Of a stretch of 64,000 nt of DNA, positions 1-8,118 are shown piece by piece. A program made the translations under genes and the position numbers. The stretch spans positions 3,472,001-3,536,000 of the forward strand of contig NZ_CP159486.1 of NCBI RefSeq assembly GCF_041902845.1, given 5' to 3'. Position 1 is the stretch's first letter. Each line of letters opens with the position of its first letter. This DNA comes from Limibacterium fermenti (GTDB lineage Bacteria; Bacteroidota; Bacteroidia; Bacteroidales; Dysgonomonadaceae). The notes under the pieces are model-generated. The model was given only the letters and a program-made list of their open reading frames with translations, did no database searches and was not told the origin of the DNA.

Positions 1-1319
1 CTCTCTATGCTCTCGCGAAGAATATATTTCACTTCTCGTGACGAGATATCTTCGCCCGCCTCATTTTGCATGGCTTCCGAAAAGAAATACTTCAGCGGAT
101 AGATGCCGGAATTGGTTTGGACATATTTACTATTGCTGACACGCGATATCGTAGAGATATCGAAACCGGTTTTTTCGGCCACATCTTTTAATATCATCGG
201 CTTGAGCAGCGTTTCGTCTTCGGTCAGAAAAAAGTCGTACTGAATTTGAACGATGGCTTCCATAGTGCGCTGAAGCGTATTCTGACGCTGTTTCACCGCA
301 TCGATGAACCAACGCGCCGAATCGACTTTTTGCTTCATGAACATCATGGCTTGTTTATCATCGGCCGACATGCTTTTTTTATTCTGCGCATAGCCTTGCA
401 GCAGCTCGCTGAAATCGCGGTTGATTTTGAGCAGCGGGATATTACCGTTATTGAGATACATCGAGACTTCGCCGTTGTAAGACTCCACGATAAAGTCGGG
501 CGTAATGTTTGCCATCGCCGTTTCCATGGCGTCGCCCATGGTGTTGCCGGGCTTGGGATTGAGAGAAACGATCAAATCGATGACGCCGCGCAGGTCGTCG
601 GGCGAAATATTCATCGCTCGAAGGATCTTATCGTAATGTTTTCGCGAAAACTCCTCGAAATAATTCTCGAGCACATTCATCGCCAGCGTTACCGAAGGGC
701 CGGGCGTCATCCGCTTCAATTGAAGAAGAAGACACTCTTTGAGTTCGCGCGCACCGACACCCGGAGGATCCATCTCCTGAATAATCGATAACACCTGCGT
801 CAACTCCTCGACCGACACATCGAGATTTTGTTGAAACAGCAAGTCGTCTGCAACCGATTGCAAATCGCAAAGCAGATAACCGCTTTCATCGAGATTTCCA
901 ATAATGTATTCGGCTATTATTTCATTTCGGGAATCGAAATTATGCAACCGGAGTTGTTCAAGCAGCGATTCATTGAGCGATGTCTCCTCCGATACAGAAA
1001 CCTCTATATAAGAAGGTTCACCCTTGGACGTCGATTGCCTAATTCGAAAATCGGGCACATCATCTTCCGAAAAATAATCCCCTAAAATAATCTCCTCCTG
1101 GGAAACATTGTCCTCTTCGGGCATGCCGTCGCCTTCCGCTTCGTCCGATGCATGCTCGTAGTCGGAGTCAATCGTATCCAGCGCGGGATTATCCTCCACT
1201 TCCTGTTTAATTTTATCTTCCAGTTCTACCGATGTCAGTTCGACCAATTTAATGACCTGCATCTGTAGCGGAGAAAGTTTTTGCAGCTGCTTAAGTTCTT
1301 GTTGTTGCCTGAGCGCCAT
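1..1319 (-). CDS. rpoN: RNA polymerase sigma-54 factor RpoN (C-terminus cut by window edge)
   Basis: Alternative sigma factor that directs core RNA polymerase to -24/-12 promoters and needs an enhancer-binding ATPase to open them. The ATG is at 1319 and the frame stays open to the window edge (439 codons seen). The first 50 residues hold the Gln/Leu-rich region I (LRQQQELKQLQKLSPLQMQV), followed by an acidic linker with many Glu and Asp. The core-binding domain comes next, with the family signatures DPPGVGARELKECL and SLNPKPG, then the start of the DNA-binding part (DVAEKTGFDISTISRVSNSKYV). The RpoN box near the C-terminus falls outside the window, so the gene is partial only because of the cut. 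A TAACTTTG promoter element lies 30 bases upstream. The family call is secure; its regulon in this strain is unknown. Confidence 0.95.
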   Translation of the reverse strand, partial: MALRQQQELKQLQKLSPLQMQVIKLVELTSVELEDKIKQEVEDNPALDTIDSDYEHASDEAEGDGMPEEDNVSQEEIILGDYFSEDDVPDFRIRQSTSKGEPSYIEVSVSEETSLNESLLEQLRLHNFDSRNEIIAEYIIGNLDESGYLLCDLQSVADDLLFQQNLDVSVEELTQVLSIIQEMDPPGVGARELKECLLLQLKRMTPGPSVTLAMNVLENYFEEFSRKHYDKILRAMNISPDDLRGVIDLIVSLNPKPGNTMGDAMETAMANITPDFIVESYNGEVSMYLNNGNIPLLKINRDFSELLQGYAQNKKSMSADDKQAMMFMKQKVDSARWFIDAVKQRQNTLQRTMEAIVQIQYDFFLTEDETLLKPMILKDVAEKTGFDISTISRVSNSKYVQTNSGIYPLKYFFSEAMQNEAGEDISSREVKYILRESIE

Positions 1320-1348
1320 GTTTCAAACTTTTTGTCGTTTTCGATAAG

Positions 1349-1356
1349 CAAAGTTA
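1349..1356 (-). promoter_or_regulatory. Bacteroidota -7 element of rpoN (TAACTTTG)
   Basis: The minus strand reads TAACTTTG, an exact match to the phylum consensus TAnnTTTG, 30 bases before the rpoN ATG. No good TTG -33 element is seen 19-21 bases upstream, so this is a half-site call. Confidence 0.5.
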
Positions 1357-1370
1357 GGATTTTCTCTGAA

Positions 1371-1568
1371 AATGAGAAATAATTAATAACTTGCGAAGCC
1401 CTATCAAGCAAGTAAACCACAAGTTATCTTGGATACGACTCCAATGCAAAGTACGGTTCCGGTTTGCTCGTAATGAAATACTTGGTTCCAATGAGACCTT
1501 ATAGAAGATTATCATTGTTTAAAGCATCCGGGCTTGATGAGGCTTTTATTTATTCACAAGTTAAAACT
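1371..1568 (+). ncRNA. Candidate bridge RNA region of the first IS110 element
   Basis: About 200 bases of non-coding DNA precede the transposase start. They can form hairpins, for example CTTGC at 1390-1394 with GCAAG at 1408-1412. IS110-group elements are known to encode their guide (bridge) RNA in the non-coding end before the transposase, so this is where it should lie. The exact ends are not visible, and part of the stretch (1320-1360) is the rpoN promoter. Position-based inference only. Confidence 0.25.
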
Positions 1569-2933
1569 ATGGCAAAGAAAGCGAAAAAAATCAAGACAGG
1601 CAAGGGATTGAAATTGGAAATCGTGAATCCCAATTCGGCGGGTATCGATGTTTCTTCCACCGAAATGCAAGTATGTGTCCCGGAAGACCGGGATGGAGAA
1701 AACAACCGCCGCTTCGGCACGTTTACGCAAGATTTACACCTTATATCGGATTGGCTTAAAGCCTGTGGCATTGAAACCGTCGCCATGGAATCCACGGGGG
1801 TGTATTGGGTCCAACTCTACATGATACTGGAATCGGAGGGATTTGACGTGTTGCTGGTCAACGCCAAGGCCATCAAAAATATCAGTGAAAAGAAGACCGA
1901 CCGGGTAGATGCCGAAACCATCATGGTCTTGCATAGTTACGGGCTTCTGAGAGCCAGTTTCCAACCCCAGAACCATGCCCGGCGCATCCGCAATGTATCG
2001 CGCCACCGTGACGGGTTGTTGAAAGCTTCTTCGCGGGAAGTGCTCCACATGCAAAAGGCCATGGAATTGATGAACATCAAATTGGGCAATGTCATCAGCG
2101 ATATTTTGGGAAAATCGGGACAGGAGATTATTCGCGCCATTCTGGCCGGGGAACGCGATGCCCGAAAACTATCGGCTTTGGCCGATCCCCGATGCAAATC
2201 TCCCAAAGAAACCATCGCCAAATCCCTGCAGGCCAATTGGGACGAAGACCTGCTGTTCATGCTCAAACAAAGCTATGAACTGTATGTATATTACCAAAAC
2301 CTGATGAAGGATTGTGACAAGCAGATAGAGGGCATCCTGCAGGAGTATCTCAAAGACGTTAAACCCGAAGAAACTTCCAAGCCGGAGCAAAGGGCGAAAA
2401 AAGCAAAAGCTCAAAAGAATGCCGTCACGATAGATATCGAAAAGCACGCGATCCGATTATGGGGTGTCAACGCGATGCGCATACCGGGTGTCAGTGAAGC
2501 GGCCCTGTTGCGGTTGGCCGGTGAGCTGGGACACGATTTTACCGATAAGTTTGACTCATACAAACAGTTTTGTTGTTGGTGTAACCTCACACCCAACAAC
2601 AAAATATCGGGTGGAAAACTCCAGTCCAGCAAAATTCCAAAGCGCAAGAATCCTGTTGGACAAATCCTGCGTTCTTCGGCAAACTCCCTGAAAACAAGTA
2701 AAACGCCCTTAGGATATTACTTCCGGCGTATACAGGCTAAAAGCGGTTACTTGCCGGCTATTATCGCTACTGCGAACAAATTGGGAAGAATACTCTATAC
2801 AATGGTTAAATACAAGGTCGAGTTTGATGACTCTTTTACCCAAACGAGCGAAACCGAGATACTTAGAAGAAAATTGATTAAGACCCAAAGAACCCTCGAA
2901 AAACTTCAAAATCAAATCAAAGAATGCGGATGA
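1569..2933 (+). CDS. IS110-family transposase (DEDD recombinase), copy 1
   Basis: Transposase of about 454 residues that moves its element by a DEDD RuvC-like nuclease plus a C-terminal serine domain, guided by a bridge RNA. The N-terminal DEDD domain shows the first Asp in AGIDVSS, Glu in AMESTGVYW, and the Asp pair in KKTDRVDAETI. The C-terminal Transposase_20 domain carries a helix-hairpin-helix (MRIPGVSEAALLRLAGELG) and LRSSANSL, likely holding the catalytic serine. ATG at 1569 was chosen because the protein then starts with the usual basic MAKKAKKIKTG; the frame stays open 35 codons further upstream, but that stretch lies in the presumed bridge-RNA end. It looks intact. It is clearly different from the second IS110 transposase at 10358-11566. 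The element lies between rpoN and miaA and interrupts no recognisable gene. Confidence 0.92.
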   Translation: MAKKAKKIKTGKGLKLEIVNPNSAGIDVSSTEMQVCVPEDRDGENNRRFGTFTQDLHLISDWLKACGIETVAMESTGVYWVQLYMILESEGFDVLLVNAKAIKNISEKKTDRVDAETIMVLHSYGLLRASFQPQNHARRIRNVSRHRDGLLKASSREVLHMQKAMELMNIKLGNVISDILGKSGQEIIRAILAGERDARKLSALADPRCKSPKETIAKSLQANWDEDLLFMLKQSYELYVYYQNLMKDCDKQIEGILQEYLKDVKPEETSKPEQRAKKAKAQKNAVTIDIEKHAIRLWGVNAMRIPGVSEAALLRLAGELGHDFTDKFDSYKQFCCWCNLTPNNKISGGKLQSSKIPKRKNPVGQILRSSANSLKTSKTPLGYYFRRIQAKSGYLPAIIATANKLGRILYTMVKYKVEFDDSFTQTSETEILRRKLIKTQRTLEKLQNQIKECG

Positions 2934-2996
2934 AATGGTTTGTTATATAGAAGATAATGATAATTTGTGGATGTGATGATTGTCGAATGTCAAATG

Positions 2997-3059
2997 TCTC
3001 CGGTCTCCGGTCTCCAGTCTCCGGTCTCCGGTCTCCAGTCTCCGGTCTCCGGTCTCCGG
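2997..3059. repeat. Nine tandem 7-bp repeats (TCTCCGG / TCTCCAG)
   Basis: Nine perfect-length 7-bp units run without interruption. Units 3 and 6 are TCTCCAG and the others TCTCCGG, giving a higher-order 21-bp period over the first six units. The tract lies in the 194-base gap between the IS110 transposase and the miaA 3' end. Confidence 0.95.
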
Positions 3060-3099
3060 TCATCGGTAGCCGCCTTTAGACCTTCGACTTTAGACTTCA

Positions 3100-3139
3100 T
3101 TTGCCAATTTGCTAATCCGCTAATCTGCTAATTTGCTAA
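3100..3139. repeat. Five tandem 8-bp repeats running into the miaA 3' end
   Basis: Five 8-bp units of the type TTTGCTAA (variants TTTGCCAA, TCCGCTAA, TCTGCTAA). The miaA stop codon (3128-3130) and the last codons (LAN) lie inside units 4 and 5, so the repeat encodes the end of the protein. Confidence 0.9.
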
Positions 3140-4036
3140 TTTATACAGAACCTCTCCTATGACATCCGCGCCGGGATCGGAGAGATTGATCCAATGGATG
3201 TTTTGGTCACGCTTGAACCAAGTCATCTGCTTGCGGGCATACTGCCGCGTATGCTGCTTGATTTTGTCGACAGCCTCCTCCAGCGAACCGTTGCCGTCGA
3301 AATAGGCAAACAGTTCTTTATATCCCACCGTGTTGGTTGCATTCAAATGTCGTATAGGATAATGCTTGCGTGCCTCTTCGAGCAGACCCTGTTTCATCAT
3401 TCCATCGACCCTATGGTTAATACGCTCATAAAGTTCGGGACGGTCGCGAGTCAAACCGATCTTCACGATGCGGAATGGCCGTTTTTTTTTCGTATCGGTG
3501 CGAAGCGACGAATAAGGCTTTCCGCTCATCAGGCAAATCTCCAACGCATGAATGACCCGTTTCGGATTTTTTAAGTCGACTTGCCCGTAAAAAACAGGAT
3601 CAAGCAGTTTCAACTGCATGCGTATCGGATCCAAGCCCTCCGTCCGGTAAAGCTCATAAATATCTTTGCGCAAAGCCGGGTCTACGGTAGGAATCTCGTC
3701 AATACCGAAACACACCGCATCGATATACATCATGGAACCACCCGTCATGACCACCGTGGGGTGAGTCTCAAGCAGGGACTCAATTAAAGGTATCGCTTCC
3801 CGCTCATACTCGCTCGCACTGTAATACTGTTCGGGCGAGAGGGTTTCCACAAAATAGTGGGTGACGGATGCTCGTTGTTGCGGCGTAGGGGCTGCGGTTA
3901 CGATACCCATTCCGGCGTATATCTGCCGCGAATCGGCCGAAAGGATGGGTGCACCAAGCTTGTGCGCTACCTGTAGGCTTATATCGGTTTTTCCGACACC
4001 CGTGGGGCCTAACAATACGAGCAGGGTATTCATCAA
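3128..4036 (-). CDS. miaA: tRNA dimethylallyltransferase MiaA
   Basis: Transfers a dimethylallyl group to N6 of adenosine 37 in tRNAs reading codons that begin with U; cytoplasmic. The 302 residues match the normal family length. The P-loop LLGPTGVGKT is at residues 8-17, the DSRQ motif of the tRNA and substrate pocket follows (SADSRQIY), and the late family signature TNTVGYKELFAYF is present near residue 240. The start overlaps the end of the upstream gene (4033), so the two are translationally coupled; MM at the start leaves a one-codon ambiguity. The 3' end is formed by an 8-bp tandem repeat, so the last residues LAN are repeat-derived. The family is certain. Confidence 0.95.
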   Translation of the reverse strand: MMNTLLVLLGPTGVGKTDISLQVAHKLGAPILSADSRQIYAGMGIVTAAPTPQQRASVTHYFVETLSPEQYYSASEYEREAIPLIESLLETHPTVVMTGGSMMYIDAVCFGIDEIPTVDPALRKDIYELYRTEGLDPIRMQLKLLDPVFYGQVDLKNPKRVIHALEICLMSGKPYSSLRTDTKKKRPFRIVKIGLTRDRPELYERINHRVDGMMKQGLLEEARKHYPIRHLNATNTVGYKELFAYFDGNGSLEEAVDKIKQHTRQYARKQMTWFKRDQNIHWINLSDPGADVIGEVLYKLAN

Positions 4037-4590
4037 TACAAATCGTCGGAATCCGTTTCGACAGAAAGATCGTCCAACCCTTCAAAACCTTCCTTGTCGA
4101 GTTCATTTATATCGAAAGATTCGTCGCCATAAAAGTTTTCGCCGGTATCCAATCCTCCGCTATCGGTCTTGACCTCTTCAAAATGGGCGGTCTGTTGGGG
4201 AGCTTCCCCCTGCGATACCGAACAGACGGGAGCCTTCAGGTTTTTTCCGGGAATGATTTCCGATAGTTCGATATAAAAGGCCCTTTCGGTTAAATAGTCG
4301 AAAACGAATAGTAATTTTTGTTTCTCATCTTCCAAATAATCACTCAGCACCGATTCCTGCATGGTAAGCGAGTCTTCATCGGAAGAAGTATCCATCTCCA
4401 CCAACGTAAATTCCTGTTTTTTACGCCAGTTGTCGTCGCAAATAAAGAACGAAGCCATCTCTTTGTCACTAAAGCCGGTGGCGGCGATAATCGCATGGAA
4501 AAAATCCAAAAACGTGGCATCGGCATCAATTTTAATTTCTCTTTTAAAATCTTCCGACTCGTCCGATAAGATTAAGAATCTGAAAATCAT
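4033..4590 (-). CDS. PRiA4_ORF3-like protein upstream of miaA
   Basis: 185 residues. The N-terminal two thirds (MIFRFLILSDESEDFKREI, then DATFLDFFHAIIAATGF) resemble the plasmid pRiA4b ORF-3-like family, a compact alpha/beta fold of unknown biochemical role. The C-terminal 60 residues are very acidic and of low complexity (GDESFDINELDKEGFEGLDD), probably disordered. It overlaps the miaA start by four bases, so the two genes form one transcript. A TACCTTTG promoter element lies 34 bases upstream. No catalytic motif is seen and the function is not known. Confidence 0.75.
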   Translation of the reverse strand: MIFRFLILSDESEDFKREIKIDADATFLDFFHAIIAATGFSDKEMASFFICDDNWRKKQEFTLVEMDTSSDEDSLTMQESVLSDYLEDEKQKLLFVFDYLTERAFYIELSEIIPGKNLKAPVCSVSQGEAPQQTAHFEEVKTDSGGLDTGENFYGDESFDINELDKEGFEGLDDLSVETDSDDLY

Positions 4591-4623
4591 ATTTATTGTG
4601 TTAAATCGTTATTATTATCAAGT

Positions 4624-4631
4624 CAAAGGTA
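4624..4631 (-). promoter_or_regulatory. -7 element TACCTTTG for the PRiA4-like gene and miaA
   Basis: Exact TAnnTTTG match on the minus strand, 34 bases before the ATG at 4590. No matching -33 element at the standard distance was found. Confidence 0.45.
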
Positions 4632-4751
4632 GTAAAAAAATTCGAATGAGATATGCCTTCATTTTAAATAGAAAAAATCGGATGAAAAGGTAATGAAGCG
4701 GCAATTAGGAAGGTTTACACGAAGAAAGTTGGCATTTTTTAGAAGATAGTG

Positions 4752-4782
4752 TTGTATTATTCGGAAAATTGCAGTAATTTTG
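4752..4782 (+). promoter_or_regulatory. Promoter of the tRNA-Asn pair
   Basis: TTG at 4752-4754, a 20-base spacer and TAATTTTG at 4775-4782 match the Bacteroidota consensus TTG-N20-TAnnTTTG. The predicted start of transcription is some 20 bases before the first tRNA. Confidence 0.7.
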
Positions 4783-4810
4783 CAACACTTTTCTGTAAAC
4801 AAGTATAAAT

Positions 4811-4884
4811 TCTTCAGTAGCTCAGTCGGTTAGAGCATCTGACTGTTAATCAGAGGGTCGTTGGTTCAAGTCCAACCTGAAGAG
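4811..4884 (+). tRNA. tRNA-Asn (GTT), copy 1
   Basis: Complete 74-base cloverleaf. The acceptor TCTTCAG pairs with CTGAAGA, followed by discriminator G. The anticodon stem is TCTGA/TCAGA with loop CTGTTAA, placing anticodon GTT at 4845-4847. The T-loop is TTCAAGT. CCA is not encoded. It is nearly identical to the next tRNA. Confidence 0.97.
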
Positions 4885-4915
4885 CAGAAAAGTAAATTTT
4901 AATAAGTGAATAGAT

Positions 4916-4989
4916 TCTTCAGTAGCTCAGTCGGTTAGAGCATCTGACTGTTAATCAGAGGGTCGTTGGTTCGAGTCCAACCTGAAGAG
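4916..4989 (+). tRNA. tRNA-Asn (GTT), copy 2
   Basis: Same cloverleaf as copy 1, anticodon GTT at 4950-4952. It differs by one base, in the T-loop (TTCGAGT instead of TTCAAGT). The copies are 31 bases apart and probably share a transcript. Confidence 0.97.
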
Positions 4990-4995
4990 CGGAAA

Positions 4996-5021
4996 AGCGA
5001 GTTGAGAAACTTGCTTTTTTT
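4996..5021 (+). terminator. Intrinsic terminator of the tRNA-Asn operon
   Basis: AGCGAGTT pairs with AACTTGCT around a GAGA loop, followed by seven T. It begins seven bases after the second tRNA. Confidence 0.75.
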
Positions 5022-5065
5022 GTTTTTAAGGAACATTTTTTTGTGCGCGTCCGTTATAGTACGAA

Positions 5066-6046
5066 ATGGCAAAGCAAAACAGTAAACAGATGAAAAAAGT
5101 ATTAATCGCATACCGCTTGCTTCCCGAAGGGCTGAAAGACCTGGAAGGCAAGTACGACATCACCCTTCCCGAACGCTCTTATTTGCGGAAAGAAGAAGTG
5201 CTGGAAATGATTGGCGACTACGAGGTGCTTGTTCCGAATTTCAGCTTCTACACCGGCCAAGACATTATCGACCGGGGAACAAAATTGGAATTGATCTCGA
5301 ATTACGGCGTCGGTTATAATAATATAGATGTGGAGTATGCGACTCAAAAGGGAATAGCCGTCACCAACATCCCAAACTCCACCCGCGAACCGACCGCCGA
5401 ATTTGCTTTCGCCCTGCTGCTTGCCGCGGGACGCCGCATCGGCTATTACGACCGGAAACTCCGCACGGACGACGGCGTTAGTTGGGGGATTTATGCCGAA
5501 GGGGGATTAGCGGTATTCGGCAAGACACTGGGAATTATCGGCATGGGACGTATCGGCCAGGCGTTGGCACGCCGGGCAGTGGCTTCGGGGATGCACATTA
5601 TTTATCATAACCGGAACAGGCTGGACGAAACCATTGAAAAAAAATACGATGCCCGCTATGTCTCGTTGGATGAGCTATTGCGTACGGCGGACTATATATC
5701 GCTCAACGCTCCGTCGACACCGGAAACATTCCATTTAATAGGGGAAGAGGAATTGGCCAAAATGAAACCTTCCGCCGTGTTCATCAACACCGCACGCGGT
5801 AATATGGTTGATGAAAAAGCGTTAGCCCGCGCGCTGGGAAAGGAAAAAATAGCGGCCGCCGCACTCGATGTATTCGAAGACGAACCGAATATCCTGCCGG
5901 AATTGCTGACACTGGATAACGTCGTCCTCGCCCCCCATGCAGCGACCAAAACACGTGAATACCGTATCGGCATGTCGATAGAGATGGCGCGGAACATCGT
6001 CGGCTTTTACGAAAAAACTTTTCCCGTATCAAGAGTAAACAAATGA
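5066..6046 (+). CDS. NAD(P)-dependent D-2-hydroxyacid dehydrogenase
   Basis: Soluble oxidoreductase of the D-isomer 2-hydroxyacid dehydrogenase family (glyoxylate/hydroxypyruvate reductase-like), which reduces a 2-keto acid to a D-2-hydroxy acid. The 326 residues are family length. The Rossmann motif is GIIGMGRIGQALARR. Catalytic Arg lies in FINTARGNMVD, Glu in VFEDEPN, and His in APHAATKT near the end. The start could also be the second Met (MKKVLIAYR, eight codons later). It is first in an operon with the alkD-like and M16 genes: its stop overlaps the next ATG. The true substrate cannot be told from sequence; erythronate-4-phosphate or 3-phosphoglycerate dehydrogenase are less likely because their extra domains are missing. 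Confidence 0.88.
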   Translation: MAKQNSKQMKKVLIAYRLLPEGLKDLEGKYDITLPERSYLRKEEVLEMIGDYEVLVPNFSFYTGQDIIDRGTKLELISNYGVGYNNIDVEYATQKGIAVTNIPNSTREPTAEFAFALLLAAGRRIGYYDRKLRTDDGVSWGIYAEGGLAVFGKTLGIIGMGRIGQALARRAVASGMHIIYHNRNRLDETIEKKYDARYVSLDELLRTADYISLNAPSTPETFHLIGEEELAKMKPSAVFINTARGNMVDEKALARALGKEKIAAAALDVFEDEPNILPELLTLDNVVLAPHAATKTREYRIGMSIEMARNIVGFYEKTFPVSRVNK

Positions 6047-6741
6047 CCGCCGATATCATTTTTCAGCAATTACAGGAATTGGGCAATCCGGCCAAAGCAG
6101 CCCATTCCCTAACATTTTTCAAAACGACCCCGGGAGGATACGGCGAAGGCGACCGCTTTTTGGGCATCACCGTGCCCGAGGTAAGAGTAGTCGCGAAAGG
6201 ACACCCAAAACTATTACTCTCCGAAATCGAAATCTTGTTGGCAAACCCTTATCACGAATGTCGGATGTGTGCGTTGCTCATCCTCGTAGAACAATTCAAA
6301 AAGGCCGATGAAGAAGCACGGCGCATTCTTTTCGATTTTTATCGCGCCCGTACATTCTACATAAACAATTGGGATCTGGTGGATTTATCCTGCTATGCCA
6401 TCGTCGGGGAGTGGCTCGCCGATAAAGACCGGCAGCCGCTATACACGTGGTCGCGCAGTCCATCGCTATGGGAGCAACGCATCGCCATCGTTTCGACCAT
6501 GGCCTTCATCCGTCGCAACGACTTCGCCGACACGCTGCAACTATCGGAGTCCTATCTCTCCCACCCTCACGACCTCATCCACAAGGCGTGCGGTTGGATA
6601 CTTCGCGAAATAGGCAAAAGAGACGAAAAGATCCTCACCGGGTTCTTAGACATTCATTACACCAACATGCCCCGCACGATGCTACGGTATGCGATAGAAC
6701 GCTTATCGCCGCAACAAAGAGCGTATTACTTAAAAAAATGA
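6043..6741 (+). CDS. AlkD-like DNA alkylation repair protein
   Basis: 232 residues of HEAT-like helical repeats of the AlkD family, DNA glycosylases that remove positively charged alkylated bases such as 3-methyladenine and 7-methylguanine without base flipping. Family signatures include FLGITVPEVRVVAKGH near the N-terminus, YINNWDLVDLSCYAIVG in the middle with the Trp and Asp of the DNA-facing cleft, and LIHKACGWILREIGKRD near residue 190. ATG overlaps the previous stop and its own stop overlaps the next ATG, which fixes both ends and argues for co-translation. The family is secure; activity is inferred. Confidence 0.9.
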   Translation: MTADIIFQQLQELGNPAKAAHSLTFFKTTPGGYGEGDRFLGITVPEVRVVAKGHPKLLLSEIEILLANPYHECRMCALLILVEQFKKADEEARRILFDFYRARTFYINNWDLVDLSCYAIVGEWLADKDRQPLYTWSRSPSLWEQRIAIVSTMAFIRRNDFADTLQLSESYLSHPHDLIHKACGWILREIGKRDEKILTGFLDIHYTNMPRTMLRYAIERLSPQQRAYYLKK

Positions 6742-7970
6742 CAGACCCTTCTTATTTTACTCACACACTGCCTAACGGCTTACGTATCATCCATCATCAA
6801 ACGCCTTCGGAGATTTCTTATTGCGGAATAGCCGTCAATACCGGCACGCGCGACGAGTATGCCGACGAGTTCGGGATAGCCCATTTCGTGGAACATATGT
6901 TGTTTAAAGGGACGAAACGGCGCAGAGCCCACCATATCGCCAACCGGATGGAAAACGTCGGAGGCGAAATGAACGCGTATACGACGAAAGAGGAAACGTT
7001 TTTTTACGCCACGTTCCTGGAGGAATATTTTTCGCGCGCAGCGGAACTGCTCAGCGACATCGTATTCCACTCGGAGTTTCCCGCCATGCAAATAGACCGC
7101 GAGCGGGAGGTGGTTCTCGATGAAATCAACTCTTATCTCGATTTTCCTTCCGAACTCATTTACGACGACTTCGAGAACATGCTCTTTGCAGGGCACGATA
7201 TCGGACATTATATACTCGGCACGCCCGAATCGCTGGGGACCTTCGACCACGCGCGTATCGAACGCTTTGTGGAACGACAATATCACCCTTCGCGAATGGT
7301 CTTTTTCTCTTCCGGCAAAACGCCTTTTCACAAAGTCCTCCGGTATGTGGGGAATTACTTTCAGGACAATCCTCTTTCGCAGGAAAAGGCAAAAACGAGA
7401 ACGCCTCCCACACCGGCAGCGAGCGGAACAATTGTTCTGCAGAAAAACACCTCGCAGTCGCACGTCATGATCGGCAGCCGGGCATACGCCATGAACCGGC
7501 CGGAGCGCTATCCGCTTTACTTATTGAATAATGTATTGGGAGGGGGCACCCTGAACAGCCGGCTGAACCGATCGTTAAGGGAAAAAAACGGGTTGGTGTA
7601 TAACGTGGAATCGAACGTGACGTTTTACAGCGACACCGGATTATTCTGCGTATATTTTGCCTGCGATCCCAAATATACCGATAAGTGCCTGCGGCTGGTA
7701 AGAACCGAATTGACAAAGCTCCGCAATACTCCGTTCACGTCTTTGCAATTATCCGTGGCGAAAAAGCAGTGGAAGGGACAGTTGGGGATCGCCGCCGAGA
7801 GTAATGAAAACCAGACACTGACCATGGCGAAAAACTTTTTGCATTTCAACACCATCGTGTCGTTGGAAGAGGTTTTCGAACAAATAGAAGTTCTGACGGC
7901 TGAACAAATACAGGAGGTTGCGCAAGAAATATTGGATCCGTCGGGATTATTTCTCCTAAAATATGATTAA
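6738..7970 (+). CDS. M16-family zinc metallopeptidase (pitrilysin/processing-peptidase type)
   Basis: 410 residues, one active plus one inactive M16 domain. The inverted zinc motif HxxEH is seen as HFVEH near residue 46, followed by the usual FKGTKRR and the downstream Glu in EREVVLDEINSY. The second half carries the substrate-binding pattern GGGTLNSRLNRSLREKNGLVYNV. No signal peptide is visible, so a cytoplasmic oligopeptide-degrading role is likely. The reading frame stays open almost 100 codons upstream, but ATG at 6738 overlaps the alkD-like stop and is where family similarity begins. It is last gene of the three-gene operon. Confidence 0.92.
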   Translation: MTDPSYFTHTLPNGLRIIHHQTPSEISYCGIAVNTGTRDEYADEFGIAHFVEHMLFKGTKRRRAHHIANRMENVGGEMNAYTTKEETFFYATFLEEYFSRAAELLSDIVFHSEFPAMQIDREREVVLDEINSYLDFPSELIYDDFENMLFAGHDIGHYILGTPESLGTFDHARIERFVERQYHPSRMVFFSSGKTPFHKVLRYVGNYFQDNPLSQEKAKTRTPPTPAASGTIVLQKNTSQSHVMIGSRAYAMNRPERYPLYLLNNVLGGGTLNSRLNRSLREKNGLVYNVESNVTFYSDTGLFCVYFACDPKYTDKCLRLVRTELTKLRNTPFTSLQLSVAKKQWKGQLGIAAESNENQTLTMAKNFLHFNTIVSLEEVFEQIEVLTAEQIQEVAQEILDPSGLFLLKYD

Positions 7971-8118
7971 TCGCCACAAAATAGTCCCTTGTATACCCGA
8001 TCAAAACGATAATTTCGCAACCATCTTTCGGATTACACAACGAACAAAATCAACAAAATCTTGTTTATTAATTACCCTTACGGGAATTTTTGAACAAACG
8101 AACATTAAAAAATTGATT

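Noticed and set aside
246..791. 181-codon plus-strand frame at the window start
   Set aside because: Antisense to rpoN, whose sigma-54 signatures cover the same bases.
6447..6737. N-terminal extension of the M16 peptidase
   Set aside because: The open frame overlaps the alkD-like gene; family similarity begins at the ATG overlapping its stop.
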